A DNA stretch of 64,000 nt from an uncultured Planctomycetaceae bacterium (GTDB taxonomy: Bacteria; Planctomycetota; Planctomycetia; Planctomycetales; Planctomycetaceae), in the NCBI GenBank assembly GCA_943787265.1, contig CALSLT010000008.1, positions 1 through 64,000 of the forward strand, in the 5' to 3' direction. The notes under the pieces are model-generated. The model made no database searches. It was not told where the DNA came from and saw only the letters and a list, made by a program, of their open reading frames with translations. Of this stretch, positions 53,801-62,216 are shown piece by piece; positions within the stretch are counted from its first letter, which is position 1, and each line of letters begins with the position of its first letter. Position numbers and translations under genes: made by a program.

Positions 53801-54383
53801 CTTCCGCCAGCTGTTTCCGAAGCAGACCGGCTTTCGGTACTTCCTGATCGGCGCGAACGAAGAACGCGTCGCCACTTCCGGACACTTTACTGACGAAGAA
53901 GTCGGTCGACTGACAACTCTGCTGGAAGGATCGCTGACTCCGTACGGTTTTGATGCCGAACGAGTTTCCGATCGCATCGCGGCTTTTTTGATTGTTCAGA
54001 ACACTTACCTCTCGACGTTTCAATCACTCGGCGGGCTCGGACTTTTACTGGGAACGCTCGGTCTGGCCACTGTCATGTTGAGAAACGTCGTCGAACGTCG
54101 ATCTGAACTGGCTCTGCTTCGCGCCGTAGGTTTTCAATCAAGCAGCCTGTCCGTGATGGTGCTTGCGGAAAATGCCATGCTGCTTGTCTGGGGTCTCGCG
54201 TCAGGAACAGTCTGCGCATTGCTGGCGATGCTTCCTCACCTGATGAGCACCGGAGCGGACACGCCGTGGACGAACGGAGGACTCCTGCTGACCACCGTTT
54301 TCATTGTCGGTATGGTGTCGTCGCTGTTCGCCGTCCGGGAAGCCTCGAAAACGAAGATCGTCAGCGCTTTGCGAGGCGAATAA
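50829..54383 (+). CDS. FtsX/MacB-type ABC transporter permease
   Basis: Inner-membrane protein of 1184 residues made of two FtsX-like halves. An N-terminal helix (HVAVFLGVVAGTAVISGAL) precedes a large periplasmic domain (about 40-560). A membrane block follows: GFSFFVIASAMILISLLFRL, with GLLQAIGFDRRMVRKLILKE as the coupling helix for the ATPase, and AGFVISIIVALLALYFALRG. The second half repeats this: SVLSTGLIASATFVIVAVAA, a second periplasmic domain and ELALLRAVGFQSSSLSVMVL. Such permeases move lipoproteins, lipids or peptides with an MJ0796-type ATPase, but no ATPase gene is nearby. The downstream unknown gene (74 bases away) may be in the same transcript. Confidence 0.85.
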   Translation: MKTSTLILRSLMHYWRIHVAVFLGVVAGTAVISGALIVGDSVRESLKAMSLARLGGVDLALHSPRFIREETADILYETPELQDVLSSVAPALIMDGALVRESDDGTVSDRAGGIRVFGIDDRFVRMSEFDDESLPDGDELILSDRVARQLNAKVGDELTLWVEMPATIPRESQLGGIEDQDTQSVPLTVSAIFPETSGTGRFDLTPAQQLPLTVFVSLENLQESVGLEAVRRSRDFPDGKPARVNAMFVSLNSRELAESPEAAETATRATQRLGESLTLEDLSLRVIENDRGYLALESEQMILEDAFATAAQQAAGVSAQSVARNMIYLVNELSNATNPDAYSAYSTIAGVNLAEVSHAPFGPLLIGEDVETLNDDEIILADWLATDLNVSSGDSITIKYHPVGSHGELPEEVLTLKVRAIVPLETSITASDRGLTPEVKGITDAKTFNSWKQPFPMDLDRPSDRDEDYWEIYKALPKAFVSLDLAKSLWTSRYGSLTSIRVAASSAAGNAEQLEEAKTEFTTEFLKQLKPRNTGLVFQPVKHNGLKAASGTTDFTGLFAGFSFFVIASAMILISLLFRLGVEKRTASIGLLQAIGFDRRMVRKLILKEGLVVACLGGIVGSVCAVGYAKLMIFALKEPDWWGGAIGTQFLFVYPKPVSIAAGFVISIIVALLALYFALRGLRDISTRQLLAGDTDAAMSDAAQQANAARRSKWAKNGAIFSLVVLAAGVLGIVPSSEAFSGLSWPMVAFFVVGIVSLTSAMLQLSAWLAGDRRTAVRGSGLGGASRLGFRNAARHRSRSVLSTGLIASATFVIVAVAAGQRNPAVETPDFNSGNGGFSLVAESTAPILDSLQTSEGRIKLDISPEADSADARLLNEMQAYSFRVRPGENASCLNLYQTTLPTILGVPDELLERGGFRFVDQRKADYWKLLTTPRDDGRIPVLGDMNTLMFSLHKSPGASIPVPDSVSELAVSGMLDGSVLQGVLLMSDSNFRQLFPKQTGFRYFLIGANEERVATSGHFTDEEVGRLTTLLEGSLTPYGFDAERVSDRIAAFLIVQNTYLSTFQSLGGLGLLLGTLGLATVMLRNVVERRSELALLRAVGFQSSSLSVMVLAENAMLLVWGLASGTVCALLAMLPHLMSTGADTPWTNGGLLLTTVFIVGMVSSLFAVREASKTKIVSALRGE

Positions 54384-54456
54384 CGAATCCTCAATCGACA
54401 TCCACAAACGTATAAATTCGCTCACACAACCTGACCACAATTGAACCGCTTCATCA

Positions 54457-55311
54457 ATGCCACAACTCGACCGCGAAGAATACATCGAGCAGGCTTATTT
54501 CTGGGAAATATTTCTCGAGCGAATGGGCGACGGAGTCCCCGCGCAGGAGATCATTCTTCAGGTGCAGGACGAAATTCTCGCGACGACCAAGCTGCCGATG
54601 GCTCTGCATTTTCTGGTCGGCGAAATCCGACACCGCGGGCGAATCAGCGACGGCATGTCGCAGATGAATCACTACTTCTCGCCGTTTCAAGCTTTCATCA
54701 TGTCAAAGGCGGAAGACGAGAAGACACGATTCGACCTGCTGATCGCTCTGGCAATCCTGAAAGCCGAAGCCCAATACCGAGCGGACGACCGTTTATCGCC
54801 GCAGGGCCTCTTTATATTTCAGTTCGAATGCATCGCCCGAAACCGTCTCGGCTACGATTTCGGAATGCAGGCGGTCGCTACCGATCCTTACTTCGACGAA
54901 ACATGGCACGACTGGATCATGTGGCTTAGGAACCAACTCGGTGCATCAGAGTTCTGCGAGTTCCTGTATCTCCGTTCCGATTTCGCTGTCGAGGAAAAAC
55001 GTCGAGCACTCGGTGATCCCGACTGGCAGCCACCCAAGCCCATGCTCTTCGGAGTTCGAGAAGGCCGCATCGCCAAAGCCAATCGCGGCAAAGACCCGCT
55101 CTACATGTTTGCGGCACTGGAACGACAACTCGGCTACCCGGAGATTCCCAGACCAACTCCCAAAGACGAAGACAAAGTGTTCCACCCGCTGGTCGAACAA
55201 CGCTTCGATTTGATCGAAAAGAGAATTTCTGTCATGGAGCAGGAACTCAAAGGCGGAATCGACCTGAACCAGTTCTATAAGAAACCGGACGGACAATCTG
55301 ACCAGAGTTGA
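54457..55311 (+). CDS. conserved-looking cytosolic protein, unknown
   Basis: 284 residues, no signal or membrane helix. I do not recognise a domain. The N-terminal part is helical and acidic (REEYIEQAYFWEIFLERMGD); the middle contains FEFIARN-like and YDFGMQAVATDPYFDE stretches rich in aromatic residues. A PPKPMLFGVREGRIAKANRG stretch and a charged C-terminal helix (FDLIEKRISVMEQELKGG) follow. The composition and absence of low complexity support a real, folded protein. It lies 73 bases after the permease and converges with the MFS gene. Confidence 0.6.
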   Translation: MPQLDREEYIEQAYFWEIFLERMGDGVPAQEIILQVQDEILATTKLPMALHFLVGEIRHRGRISDGMSQMNHYFSPFQAFIMSKAEDEKTRFDLLIALAILKAEAQYRADDRLSPQGLFIFQFECIARNRLGYDFGMQAVATDPYFDETWHDWIMWLRNQLGASEFCEFLYLRSDFAVEEKRRALGDPDWQPPKPMLFGVREGRIAKANRGKDPLYMFAALERQLGYPEIPRPTPKDEDKVFHPLVEQRFDLIEKRISVMEQELKGGIDLNQFYKKPDGQSDQS

Positions 55312-55332
55312 TAAAGCTGGTCAGTCGGCACG

Positions 55333-56661
55333 TCATTTCTCGACGCCAGTTCCTCTTTCAGTGTGGTCTACGTCCGAGATATCCGAGTGGGCGGTTTCTG
55401 TCGCAAGCATGATTGCCAGCAGCGTGATCGCAGCGGCCATCATCATATAGATCGATACTGGCCACGATGCCCCGTCGGACCACTTAACAAGCGCTGCCGC
55501 AATCAATGGTGCAATGCCTCCGGCCAGCGGCGAGGCCAGTTGGTAGCCGACGGATGCTCCACTGTAACGGACTCTTGTTCCAAAGAGTTCTGAAAAGAAC
55601 GCGGCCTGCGGACCATACATCATCGCATGCCCGATCAGCCCCAGTACGATCGCCAGGGAAATCATCAACGTCTGCTGGGTTTCGATCAGCCAGAAGAACG
55701 GAAATGCAAACAGCATCATGAAGGCAGCACCAGCCAGGTAAACGGGACGCCGGCCAATTCTGTCAGAGGCGATGCCTGCGAACGGAATGGCGATAAGCTG
55801 GACGGCGGCCGCGATCCAGACTCCGTTAAGAATTGTCTGCTTCGGCAAACTGAGATAATCCGTGGCATAGGTCAGTGAGAAAACGGTGAAGATGTAGAAG
55901 CAGACGTTTTCTGCAAAGCGAGCCCCCATTGCCAGCACCACGCTGCGTCGATACTTGCTGAACACTTCAAGAATCGGCAACGGGCTGACGTCGTTCTTCT
56001 TTTGTGATTCAGCGAAGAGCGGGCTTTCGAACACCTGAAACCGGATAAACATTCCGACGGCCAGCAAGACGATTCCCAGCAGAAAGGGAACTCGCCACCC
56101 CCAACTGAGAAACTGTTCCTCAGGTAGCGACGAGAAGATCGAAAACACACCCGTTGCAAGAAGCAATCCCGCCGGCACGCCCATCTGAACGCAGCTTCCA
56201 TAGAAACCTCGCTTTCCGGCGTGCCCATGCTCGACGGCCATCAGGACTGCCCCACCCCACTCACCACCAACTCCCAACCCCTGCACGAGTCGAAGAAGAA
56301 TCAACAGGCATGGAGCCGCGACGCCGATTGTCTCGTAAGTTGGAAGAACTCCGATGAGAAACGTCGCCATTCCCATCATCAACAGAGTCGTGACGAGCAT
56401 CGCCTTGCGGCCGATTCGGTCACCAAAGTGCCCGAAAATTACACCACCGAGTGGCCGCATGAAGAACCCCAGAGCGAACGATCCGAAGGCAGCCATTTGG
56501 CTGACGAATTTGTCATCCAACGGAAAGAACAGCCGATCAAAGACCAGTGCCGCCGCTGTGCCGTAGAGAAAAAAGTCGTACCACTCGATCATCGTGCCGA
56601 CAAAACTCGCCAGCACAACTCGGCCGACGCGAGGTTTCGGTAAGGAAGGTTCGTCTGACAC
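55333..56661 (-). CDS. MFS transporter, metabolite:H+ symporter (MHS) family
   Basis: 442 residues from GTG 56661, chosen because AGGAG (56667-56671) lies 5 bases upstream and because family members start just before this point (SDEPSLPKPRVGRVVLASF). A longer frame to 56880 overlaps the next gene. Twelve helices are expected. Family marks: GTMIEWYDFFLYGTAAALVF in helix 1, GHFGDRIGRKAMLV (motif A), RLVQGLGVGGEWGGAVLM (the MHS loop), and the repeat of motif A at ASDRIGRRPVYL. MHS carriers import organic acids, betaine or proline with protons; the substrate cannot be told. It may be co-transcribed with the two genes upstream. Confidence 0.9.
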   Translation of the reverse strand: MSDEPSLPKPRVGRVVLASFVGTMIEWYDFFLYGTAAALVFDRLFFPLDDKFVSQMAAFGSFALGFFMRPLGGVIFGHFGDRIGRKAMLVTTLLMMGMATFLIGVLPTYETIGVAAPCLLILLRLVQGLGVGGEWGGAVLMAVEHGHAGKRGFYGSCVQMGVPAGLLLATGVFSIFSSLPEEQFLSWGWRVPFLLGIVLLAVGMFIRFQVFESPLFAESQKKNDVSPLPILEVFSKYRRSVVLAMGARFAENVCFYIFTVFSLTYATDYLSLPKQTILNGVWIAAAVQLIAIPFAGIASDRIGRRPVYLAGAAFMMLFAFPFFWLIETQQTLMISLAIVLGLIGHAMMYGPQAAFFSELFGTRVRYSGASVGYQLASPLAGGIAPLIAAALVKWSDGASWPVSIYMMMAAAITLLAIMLATETAHSDISDVDHTERGTGVEK

Positions 56662-56713
56662 GTCGTCTCCTGAGTGATGAACGCTGATTTCGTGGCAGTG
56701 CGTTTGTACGAGA

Positions 56714-57493
56714 TTACAAAAGTCGGATGATCTCGTTATGTGATACGTGCCGCACAGGTCGGGAGTAATGGTAAACGCAAACGCCATCAGCGATCTCTGT
56801 TTCTGCTCGGACCAGAAACTCGAGCCACTCGAAACAATTGAAGGCACAGAAGGCGAGTTCGAATCGGCTGAGCATATCATGCGGCTCAGTGGTTAAGTCC
56901 GGATACAGAATCGGCCCGGTATCCGTTTGGAAAATATCGTCTCGCTCATTGGCATTCATCGTTTTGACGGGGTACTCGATCACAGCGAGATATCGATCCG
57001 ACTCGATTCGGGTTCGAGCGATCAACGGAGCATTTGCCAGCGTCGCAGTGACGATGTCCCGTGGCGATTCAAGGATTTCTCCTTGTCGCTCAGCAATGTC
57101 GATTTTCGCGGAATCGAAAACGTCTTCGTGCGTCCCCGTCTGCCGATCGGACTGCTTGCCGGAGCCGGGTGGGTAGAGGTCCACATCCTCTCCGGCTTGG
57201 GCATACGTTTTCAGATTGAGAAATCCAGAAGCGGAAAAGATCGGAGCAAAATCGGCATTCGGCTTCGTCCAGATGTCACTCTTCACGCCAACTCGTTCAG
57301 TCTTACAGCTCGCCCCAAGCACAAACTTGTCGGACCAGCCAGTCGCCTTTTCTGTGACTTCACAACAACATTCAAGCTGAATCCTTGCGTTGTTAAGACT
57401 GTACGGAGGCTTGTGACTGACAGTCGCCGGGGGCTTTTTGTCCGTATCAATTCGGAACGTCAGATAAGACGCGGCAAAATCTGTGGACTTCAT
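56714..57493 (-). CDS. unknown protein, possibly beta-rich
   Basis: 259 residues with no signal or membrane segment; I do not recognise a family. Visible are TFRIDTDKKPPATVSHKPP, a cysteine triplet in LECCCEVTE, YLAVIEYPVKTMNANE, and a C-terminal stretch with ECFEWLEF-like aromatic residues. Codon use and length support a gene. It begins 4 bases before the stop of the RidA-propeller gene (57490-57493 shared), so the two overlap and are coupled. The role may be tied to that exported protein. Confidence 0.55.
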   Translation of the reverse strand: MKSTDFAASYLTFRIDTDKKPPATVSHKPPYSLNNARIQLECCCEVTEKATGWSDKFVLGASCKTERVGVKSDIWTKPNADFAPIFSASGFLNLKTYAQAGEDVDLYPPGSGKQSDRQTGTHEDVFDSAKIDIAERQGEILESPRDIVTATLANAPLIARTRIESDRYLAVIEYPVKTMNANERDDIFQTDTGPILYPDLTTEPHDMLSRFELAFCAFNCFEWLEFLVRAETEIADGVCVYHYSRPVRHVSHNEIIRLL

Positions 57494-60330
57494 TGCAGCG
57501 TTCCTGCTTCCTGGATGTCGCCGCGAATCAGCCGAGCACGCTGAGGGCCAAAAACTCCACGTGACCAGTTCACCGTCACGTCCGACAGGTCGACAGTGAA
57601 TGACTGATCAACAGAACTTTCTCCCAATAGCCGACCGTCCTGTGTGACAGTCAGTTTTCGGCCGTCAAAGTTAAACCCAAGCTTCGTTGGCCCATTCTTC
57701 CACGCTGGTTGGACCGCGAGATTTCCCGGCATCCGAAGCCGAAGCACCGCGCCGTATTCACGCCGTTGAGATTCCGACAGGAATTCGTATCGATCGTCCC
57801 ACTCGTAGGTGCCCTTGGACGAAGTCGAAAGGAGCAACGAATCCTGCCAGGGAACCAGACTGGTCACTCGCTGCCCCCAGTGATTTCTCACCAGCTTGAA
57901 TTGGTCAGCCGCAGCTTCGTACGGATGAGTCTTCTGGTCAGTCAGCTCTGGATGAGAAAACATCCTCGCAGCAAAATCCCACTGCTTCGCGTCTCGATCA
58001 CGACGCCACAGTTCCGCCCACGGCCAGACTCCCGCCAGCAAGTCGCCTCTGTAGACGCCAAGCGTCTGACACTCCCGAGCGCTGGACGACACCCCTGCCA
58101 TTACGGGAGGCCAATCTGTCAGGTGAACCGCTTCCTGTCCGTGATACTCGAACAAATTGCCAGTCGGATACTGAGCCAGCAGCAGCCGATCGTGCCAGTG
58201 CAACGCGGAGTAAACCTGATAGCTGAAGCGGTTGTCCGCGGCGAGTGTTGTCCGCCACTTTCCGTCTTCAAAGACGTATATGCCACCGCGATTCGAAACA
58301 GTCAGCACCTGCCCACCGAACTGCCCCCAGGCAAACGGCGTCTCCAACTCATACTTCGTCTTCAGAACGACGGCGGACGATAAATCGATTGCGCCTTCGG
58401 ATTCCGGAGTCCACGGGCAGGCCATGATCCGGGTGAAAGGCCCAGCATCAGCATTATTTCGATGATAGAAAAAGAGATTCCCATCGGCGTAGTAGAAGTT
58501 GAAATAGCCTCCGACTTCCGGTGGAGACAGTATCTGCCGATCGTTGAACCAAGCCTCATTGTCAGAAAAGACAAGACGCCCCTGCCCGAGTCGCATCAAT
58601 CCATCACCGGACCTCAGAGCCTTCATGCCCGGAGGCAACTCTTTGATCCATGATCGAGACTTCGCATTCCACTTTCGGACTGAGTTCCCTCGGACGGACG
58701 ACCAGGCATACATTTCCTGGTCGAATTCACACAGATACACGCCGCAGTCGAGATCCGGGTGAGGCAATCGCTCAACTTCAAAACTCGCCTCATCACGCTC
58801 TGGTCGAACAAAAAACTGCAACGTCCGTCGCCCCGTGCGGAAACGAGTGTTGTACACATCGGCGAAGCCAGCCCCCGCAACGACTCGCCCCTCACCATTC
58901 CGGATTTCAAAGAGCGATCCAAAACTCTGCCCGCGATCGGTTCCGAAATCAACTTCCGTAGCGACTCGCAGCCAGGTTCGCGAGTCGTTCGCATCTGTCT
59001 GCTTCTTCACATCAGCGTGTTTCGGCTCATCCCGAGTCGGCTTAGCCGGCGCTGCGACCATGTCGACGGAAATCGTCCGCTCCGCCATTCCGACATCGGC
59101 AACCATCGCTTTCGAAGCGGCCGGCGGTCGGGCGGGATCATAGTAGGAAGGCCGCAATGCATTGAGCTGGCCGCTCGCATCAGCGTCGGACACGTAGTAA
59201 GTCGCCTTCGCCAGATGGCGAAGATCTGATCCTGCTGCCGTGAGCGTTCTCTGGAGTGTCTGGAACAGCGAACGCACTTGACTCTCGCCATCACCCGGCG
59301 ACTCGGCTTCGAGGCCGGAAACATAGACGCGATCATTTCCGTGGATTCGAGCGACTCGACTGAACACCGGTGATGACTTCATCCAGTCCGGTGTGAAATA
59401 GCTAACCGTCTCGTCCGCCGCATTCGGAGGCGCCCACACCACGATTTCAATTTCTATTGGGCGAGAACCGGACAGCCACTCAACATGCGAGACCGGTGGA
59501 ACTCGAATCTCACTGAAGAACTCGGCGATCTGATAGTTCACGACGTCGGCCTCAGACATCGGCTTCATGAATGTCTTGACCTGTACGATGTGCGACCGAT
59601 CGAGCCCCAGTGCTTCGATCGTTTTGAGCAGCCCGTCCAACGTCTCTGTCGTTGCTTCGGCCAACTCGCCGGCAGCCGCCTGCCCCGACACATAAATGAC
59701 ATCGCCTGGCGGAAGAACGCGACTCCGTGCGGAAGTATCCTCGCCTTCTTGTTTCTCATCAGCAACGAAATACGGCCCTTCCGTCTTCGAAACAAGCGGC
59801 GTTACAAAAACAGCGTCTAATGCGACCACGGCGTTCTCTTTCGGAAGCGGCGTCGCGACGAAGGCAACCGCGGGCTGAGCATCAGACGCCCAACTCGACA
59901 ACGCTTTCAAAAAGGCCGTTCGCACGCTGGAGTCTCGAACGTAGACGTTCAGCTTTACGAGTTCTTTCGGAGTCGCTCCACCCTTTCGAAGAACCGCCTG
60001 CAGCCGATCCAGTAACGACGAAATCTGGCCCGCCGCATCATTGGAGTCGGTCACTGTGGGAAAAAGCTGCGTCGTATGTGCAAGCGACGCATTCCGAACT
60101 CGGACAGCGATTAATGTGCCATCAACAGTGGTCGACGGAAATCGTTCGATAGTAAATCCGCTGGCCACATCCGCAGCATGCACCGCAGTGCACAACTCCG
60201 ATGCCGAAAGAATCATCAATACGAGGGTCACCCAACACGCCGCACCGACGGCTCGGCCCAGAAAGAATCCGTGTACGCCGTAGCGGCGTGCCGTGGCCTC
60301 ATCGTCTGAATGCAAGCCGTGAGCTCTCAT
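57490..60330 (-). CDS. exported protein with three RidA-like units and a C-terminal propeller-like region
   Basis: About 946 residues. ATG 60330 (MRAHGLHSDDEATARR) precedes a signal peptide near residues 28-53 ending VHA-AD. Three RidA/YjgF units follow, at about 55-190, 192-310 and 325-440; each shows the two-helix spacing (SLLDRLQAVLRKGG, TLDGLLKTIEALGLD, SLFQTLQRTLTAAGSD) and the V-K-x-x-x-Y/F-V strand. RidA's active arginine (R105 in E. coli, in PARSC) seems replaced: PAVAF, PVSHV and PAASK. The C-terminal about 450 residues are beta-rich with Trp/Tyr-containing repeats (WNAKSRSWIKELPPG, FSYQVYSALHWHDRLLLAQY), like a propeller. Deaminase activity is unlikely; ligand binding or a structural role is possible. 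It is divergent from the hydrolase at 60483. Confidence 0.75.
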   Translation of the reverse strand: MRAHGLHSDDEATARRYGVHGFFLGRAVGAACWVTLVLMILSASELCTAVHAADVASGFTIERFPSTTVDGTLIAVRVRNASLAHTTQLFPTVTDSNDAAGQISSLLDRLQAVLRKGGATPKELVKLNVYVRDSSVRTAFLKALSSWASDAQPAVAFVATPLPKENAVVALDAVFVTPLVSKTEGPYFVADEKQEGEDTSARSRVLPPGDVIYVSGQAAAGELAEATTETLDGLLKTIEALGLDRSHIVQVKTFMKPMSEADVVNYQIAEFFSEIRVPPVSHVEWLSGSRPIEIEIVVWAPPNAADETVSYFTPDWMKSSPVFSRVARIHGNDRVYVSGLEAESPGDGESQVRSLFQTLQRTLTAAGSDLRHLAKATYYVSDADASGQLNALRPSYYDPARPPAASKAMVADVGMAERTISVDMVAAPAKPTRDEPKHADVKKQTDANDSRTWLRVATEVDFGTDRGQSFGSLFEIRNGEGRVVAGAGFADVYNTRFRTGRRTLQFFVRPERDEASFEVERLPHPDLDCGVYLCEFDQEMYAWSSVRGNSVRKWNAKSRSWIKELPPGMKALRSGDGLMRLGQGRLVFSDNEAWFNDRQILSPPEVGGYFNFYYADGNLFFYHRNNADAGPFTRIMACPWTPESEGAIDLSSAVVLKTKYELETPFAWGQFGGQVLTVSNRGGIYVFEDGKWRTTLAADNRFSYQVYSALHWHDRLLLAQYPTGNLFEYHGQEAVHLTDWPPVMAGVSSSARECQTLGVYRGDLLAGVWPWAELWRRDRDAKQWDFAARMFSHPELTDQKTHPYEAAADQFKLVRNHWGQRVTSLVPWQDSLLLSTSSKGTYEWDDRYEFLSESQRREYGAVLRLRMPGNLAVQPAWKNGPTKLGFNFDGRKLTVTQDGRLLGESSVDQSFTVDLSDVTVNWSRGVFGPQRARLIRGDIQEAGTLQ

Positions 60331-60482
60331 GGGCACTCCAATTCGTCGTTGAAGAATTCGACAAGCCGACATCCGAGTTGACAAGTAAGTTCCCCTCGGA
60401 TGGTAGCCGGAGAGTCACCCATATCTCTATCGTGTGCGGTCTATCGACTACTGGTTCCCTGCACCTCTCAAGAGACCTCGCC

Positions 60483-62144
60483 ATGCTCCGCCTTCTCATT
60501 GCGGCCGCTGTCTTCGCGGCGTTTACGGTTCCTGCCGATGCTCAAAGCGATCTCGACTTCGGAGACGTCACGGAGCGACACGAAATGATTCCGATGCGCG
60601 ACGGCGTCCGCCTGTCGGCATACCTTTACGTGCCGACTGGCGACGGACCTTGGCCGGCAGTCTTCGAACAACGTTATGCAAGCCTGCGAGCCGCTTCGAC
60701 GCGTCGGGCAGCGGCCGAGATTGCGAAGGCCGGCTATGTCGTCGCCCTCGTGAACTTTCGAGGTGCTCAGAAATCTGAGGGGGCCTGGGTTGGCTATCGG
60801 GCGCTGCAGTGGGGCGAACTGTCCGACGGCTATGACACATGCGAATGGCTCGCAAAGCAGAAATGGTGCACCGGGAAGATCGGAACGTTCGGCGGATCAC
60901 AGGGCGGCTACGCTCAGAACTATCTTGCAGTGACGCATCCTCCTCATCTCGTGTGTCAGTACATGCGGGACACCGGTCTGAGTCTCTTCCAGGAAGGCTA
61001 CCGAATTGGCGGAACGACTCGTCCCGAACGATTCAAAGGGATGGACGCTGTCGCCAGGAACCCGGAAGACAACCAGCGTCTGGTCGCGGAATGGTTCCGG
61101 CATCCAACTTACGATGACTACTGGAAAGCCGAAGACTGCACGCTGCATTTCGACAAAATGAACGTTCCCTGCTTCACCATCGGAAGCTGGTACGACTTTA
61201 TGAATCAAGGTTCCGTGGCAAGCTTTCAGGGACGACAGCATCACGGAGGGAAGAACTCAAAGAACCAGCAGCAGTTGATCATCGGCCCGTGGCTGCACGG
61301 CGGACGCAGCAAGAGCAACCGCATTGGCGAGATGGTCTATCCCGAAAACGCCGCGTTCGACGTAAGTTCACACATGGTTCGCTGGTTCGATCACCACCTG
61401 AAAGGTGAAAAGAACGGAGCCAATCACGACGCCAACGTGCGTTACTACGTGATGGGAGCCGTCGACGAACCCGATGCTCCAGGCAACGTCTGGCGCACGT
61501 CCGAAGACTTTCCGCCTAAGACGGCCGAAACTTCGATGTTCCTTCACAGCGGCGGTGGTCTCTCGACACTCAAACAGGCATCCGAAAGTAGTTCGACGAG
61601 TTACGTCAGCGATCCACTACGCCCGATGCAGATTCCGGGCCGATCGTTCCCTGGAGCCCGAGACGCTCGCAATTTCGAAAAGCAGTCTGAAGTTCGCACG
61701 TTCACGACAGCACCACTTGAATCCCCAGTCGAGTGGACCGGCCGAGTTCATGCCGAGCTTTACGTGTCCTCAACAGCCCTCGACACAGACTTCATTGTTC
61801 GGGTGAGTGACGTCTATCCTGACGGCCGATCAATTTTGATTATCGACTACCCGCTGCGAGCCCGCTATCGCGAAGGCTTCGACAAAGAGGTCCTCTTGAC
61901 ACCTGGCAAAGTCCACAAGGTGGCGTTCCCGGTCGGCTGGATCAGCCAGAGTTTCAACAAAGGCCACCGAATTCGAGTCACTGTTGCCAGTACAGGAGCC
62001 CCTCTCTACGAACCGAATCCACAAAATGGGAAACCGCTGACGATCGAGTTCCCAGCCGATGCTCAGAAAGCGACAAACACAATCCACCACAACAGTAAGT
62101 ACGCTTCGCGCATCATCGCTCCCGTATTCACTTCCAACGACTAG
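60483..62144 (+). CDS. CocE/NonD family hydrolase (X-Pro dipeptidyl-peptidase-like)
   Basis: 553 residues from ATG 60483 (MLRLLIAAAVFAAFTVPADA), with a signal peptide cut near ADA. The frame's earlier part overlaps the divergent RidA gene. An N-terminal alpha/beta hydrolase domain has IPMRDGVRLSAYLYVP, VALVNFRGAQKSEG and the nucleophile elbow GGSQGG with S139. The C-terminal jelly-roll domain has VEWTGRVHAELYVSSTALDT and DTDFIVRVSDVYPDGRS, typical of the PepX_C fold. Possible activities: acyl-ester or peptide hydrolysis outside the cytoplasm. The substrate is unknown. Confidence 0.88.
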   Translation: MLRLLIAAAVFAAFTVPADAQSDLDFGDVTERHEMIPMRDGVRLSAYLYVPTGDGPWPAVFEQRYASLRAASTRRAAAEIAKAGYVVALVNFRGAQKSEGAWVGYRALQWGELSDGYDTCEWLAKQKWCTGKIGTFGGSQGGYAQNYLAVTHPPHLVCQYMRDTGLSLFQEGYRIGGTTRPERFKGMDAVARNPEDNQRLVAEWFRHPTYDDYWKAEDCTLHFDKMNVPCFTIGSWYDFMNQGSVASFQGRQHHGGKNSKNQQQLIIGPWLHGGRSKSNRIGEMVYPENAAFDVSSHMVRWFDHHLKGEKNGANHDANVRYYVMGAVDEPDAPGNVWRTSEDFPPKTAETSMFLHSGGGLSTLKQASESSSTSYVSDPLRPMQIPGRSFPGARDARNFEKQSEVRTFTTAPLESPVEWTGRVHAELYVSSTALDTDFIVRVSDVYPDGRSILIIDYPLRARYREGFDKEVLLTPGKVHKVAFPVGWISQSFNKGHRIRVTVASTGAPLYEPNPQNGKPLTIEFPADAQKATNTIHHNSKYASRIIAPVFTSND

Positions 62145-62216
62145 CCCTCGTCGGTGATGGCTCGCATTGTTACGAAGCTGCGTCCGCTCCCACCAACATT
62201 CAGGTGAAATATCGAC

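Noticed and set aside
56662..56880. N-terminal extension of the MFS transporter
   Set aside because: It overlaps the neighbouring gene, while GTG 56661 has a good ribosome-binding site and the normal family length.
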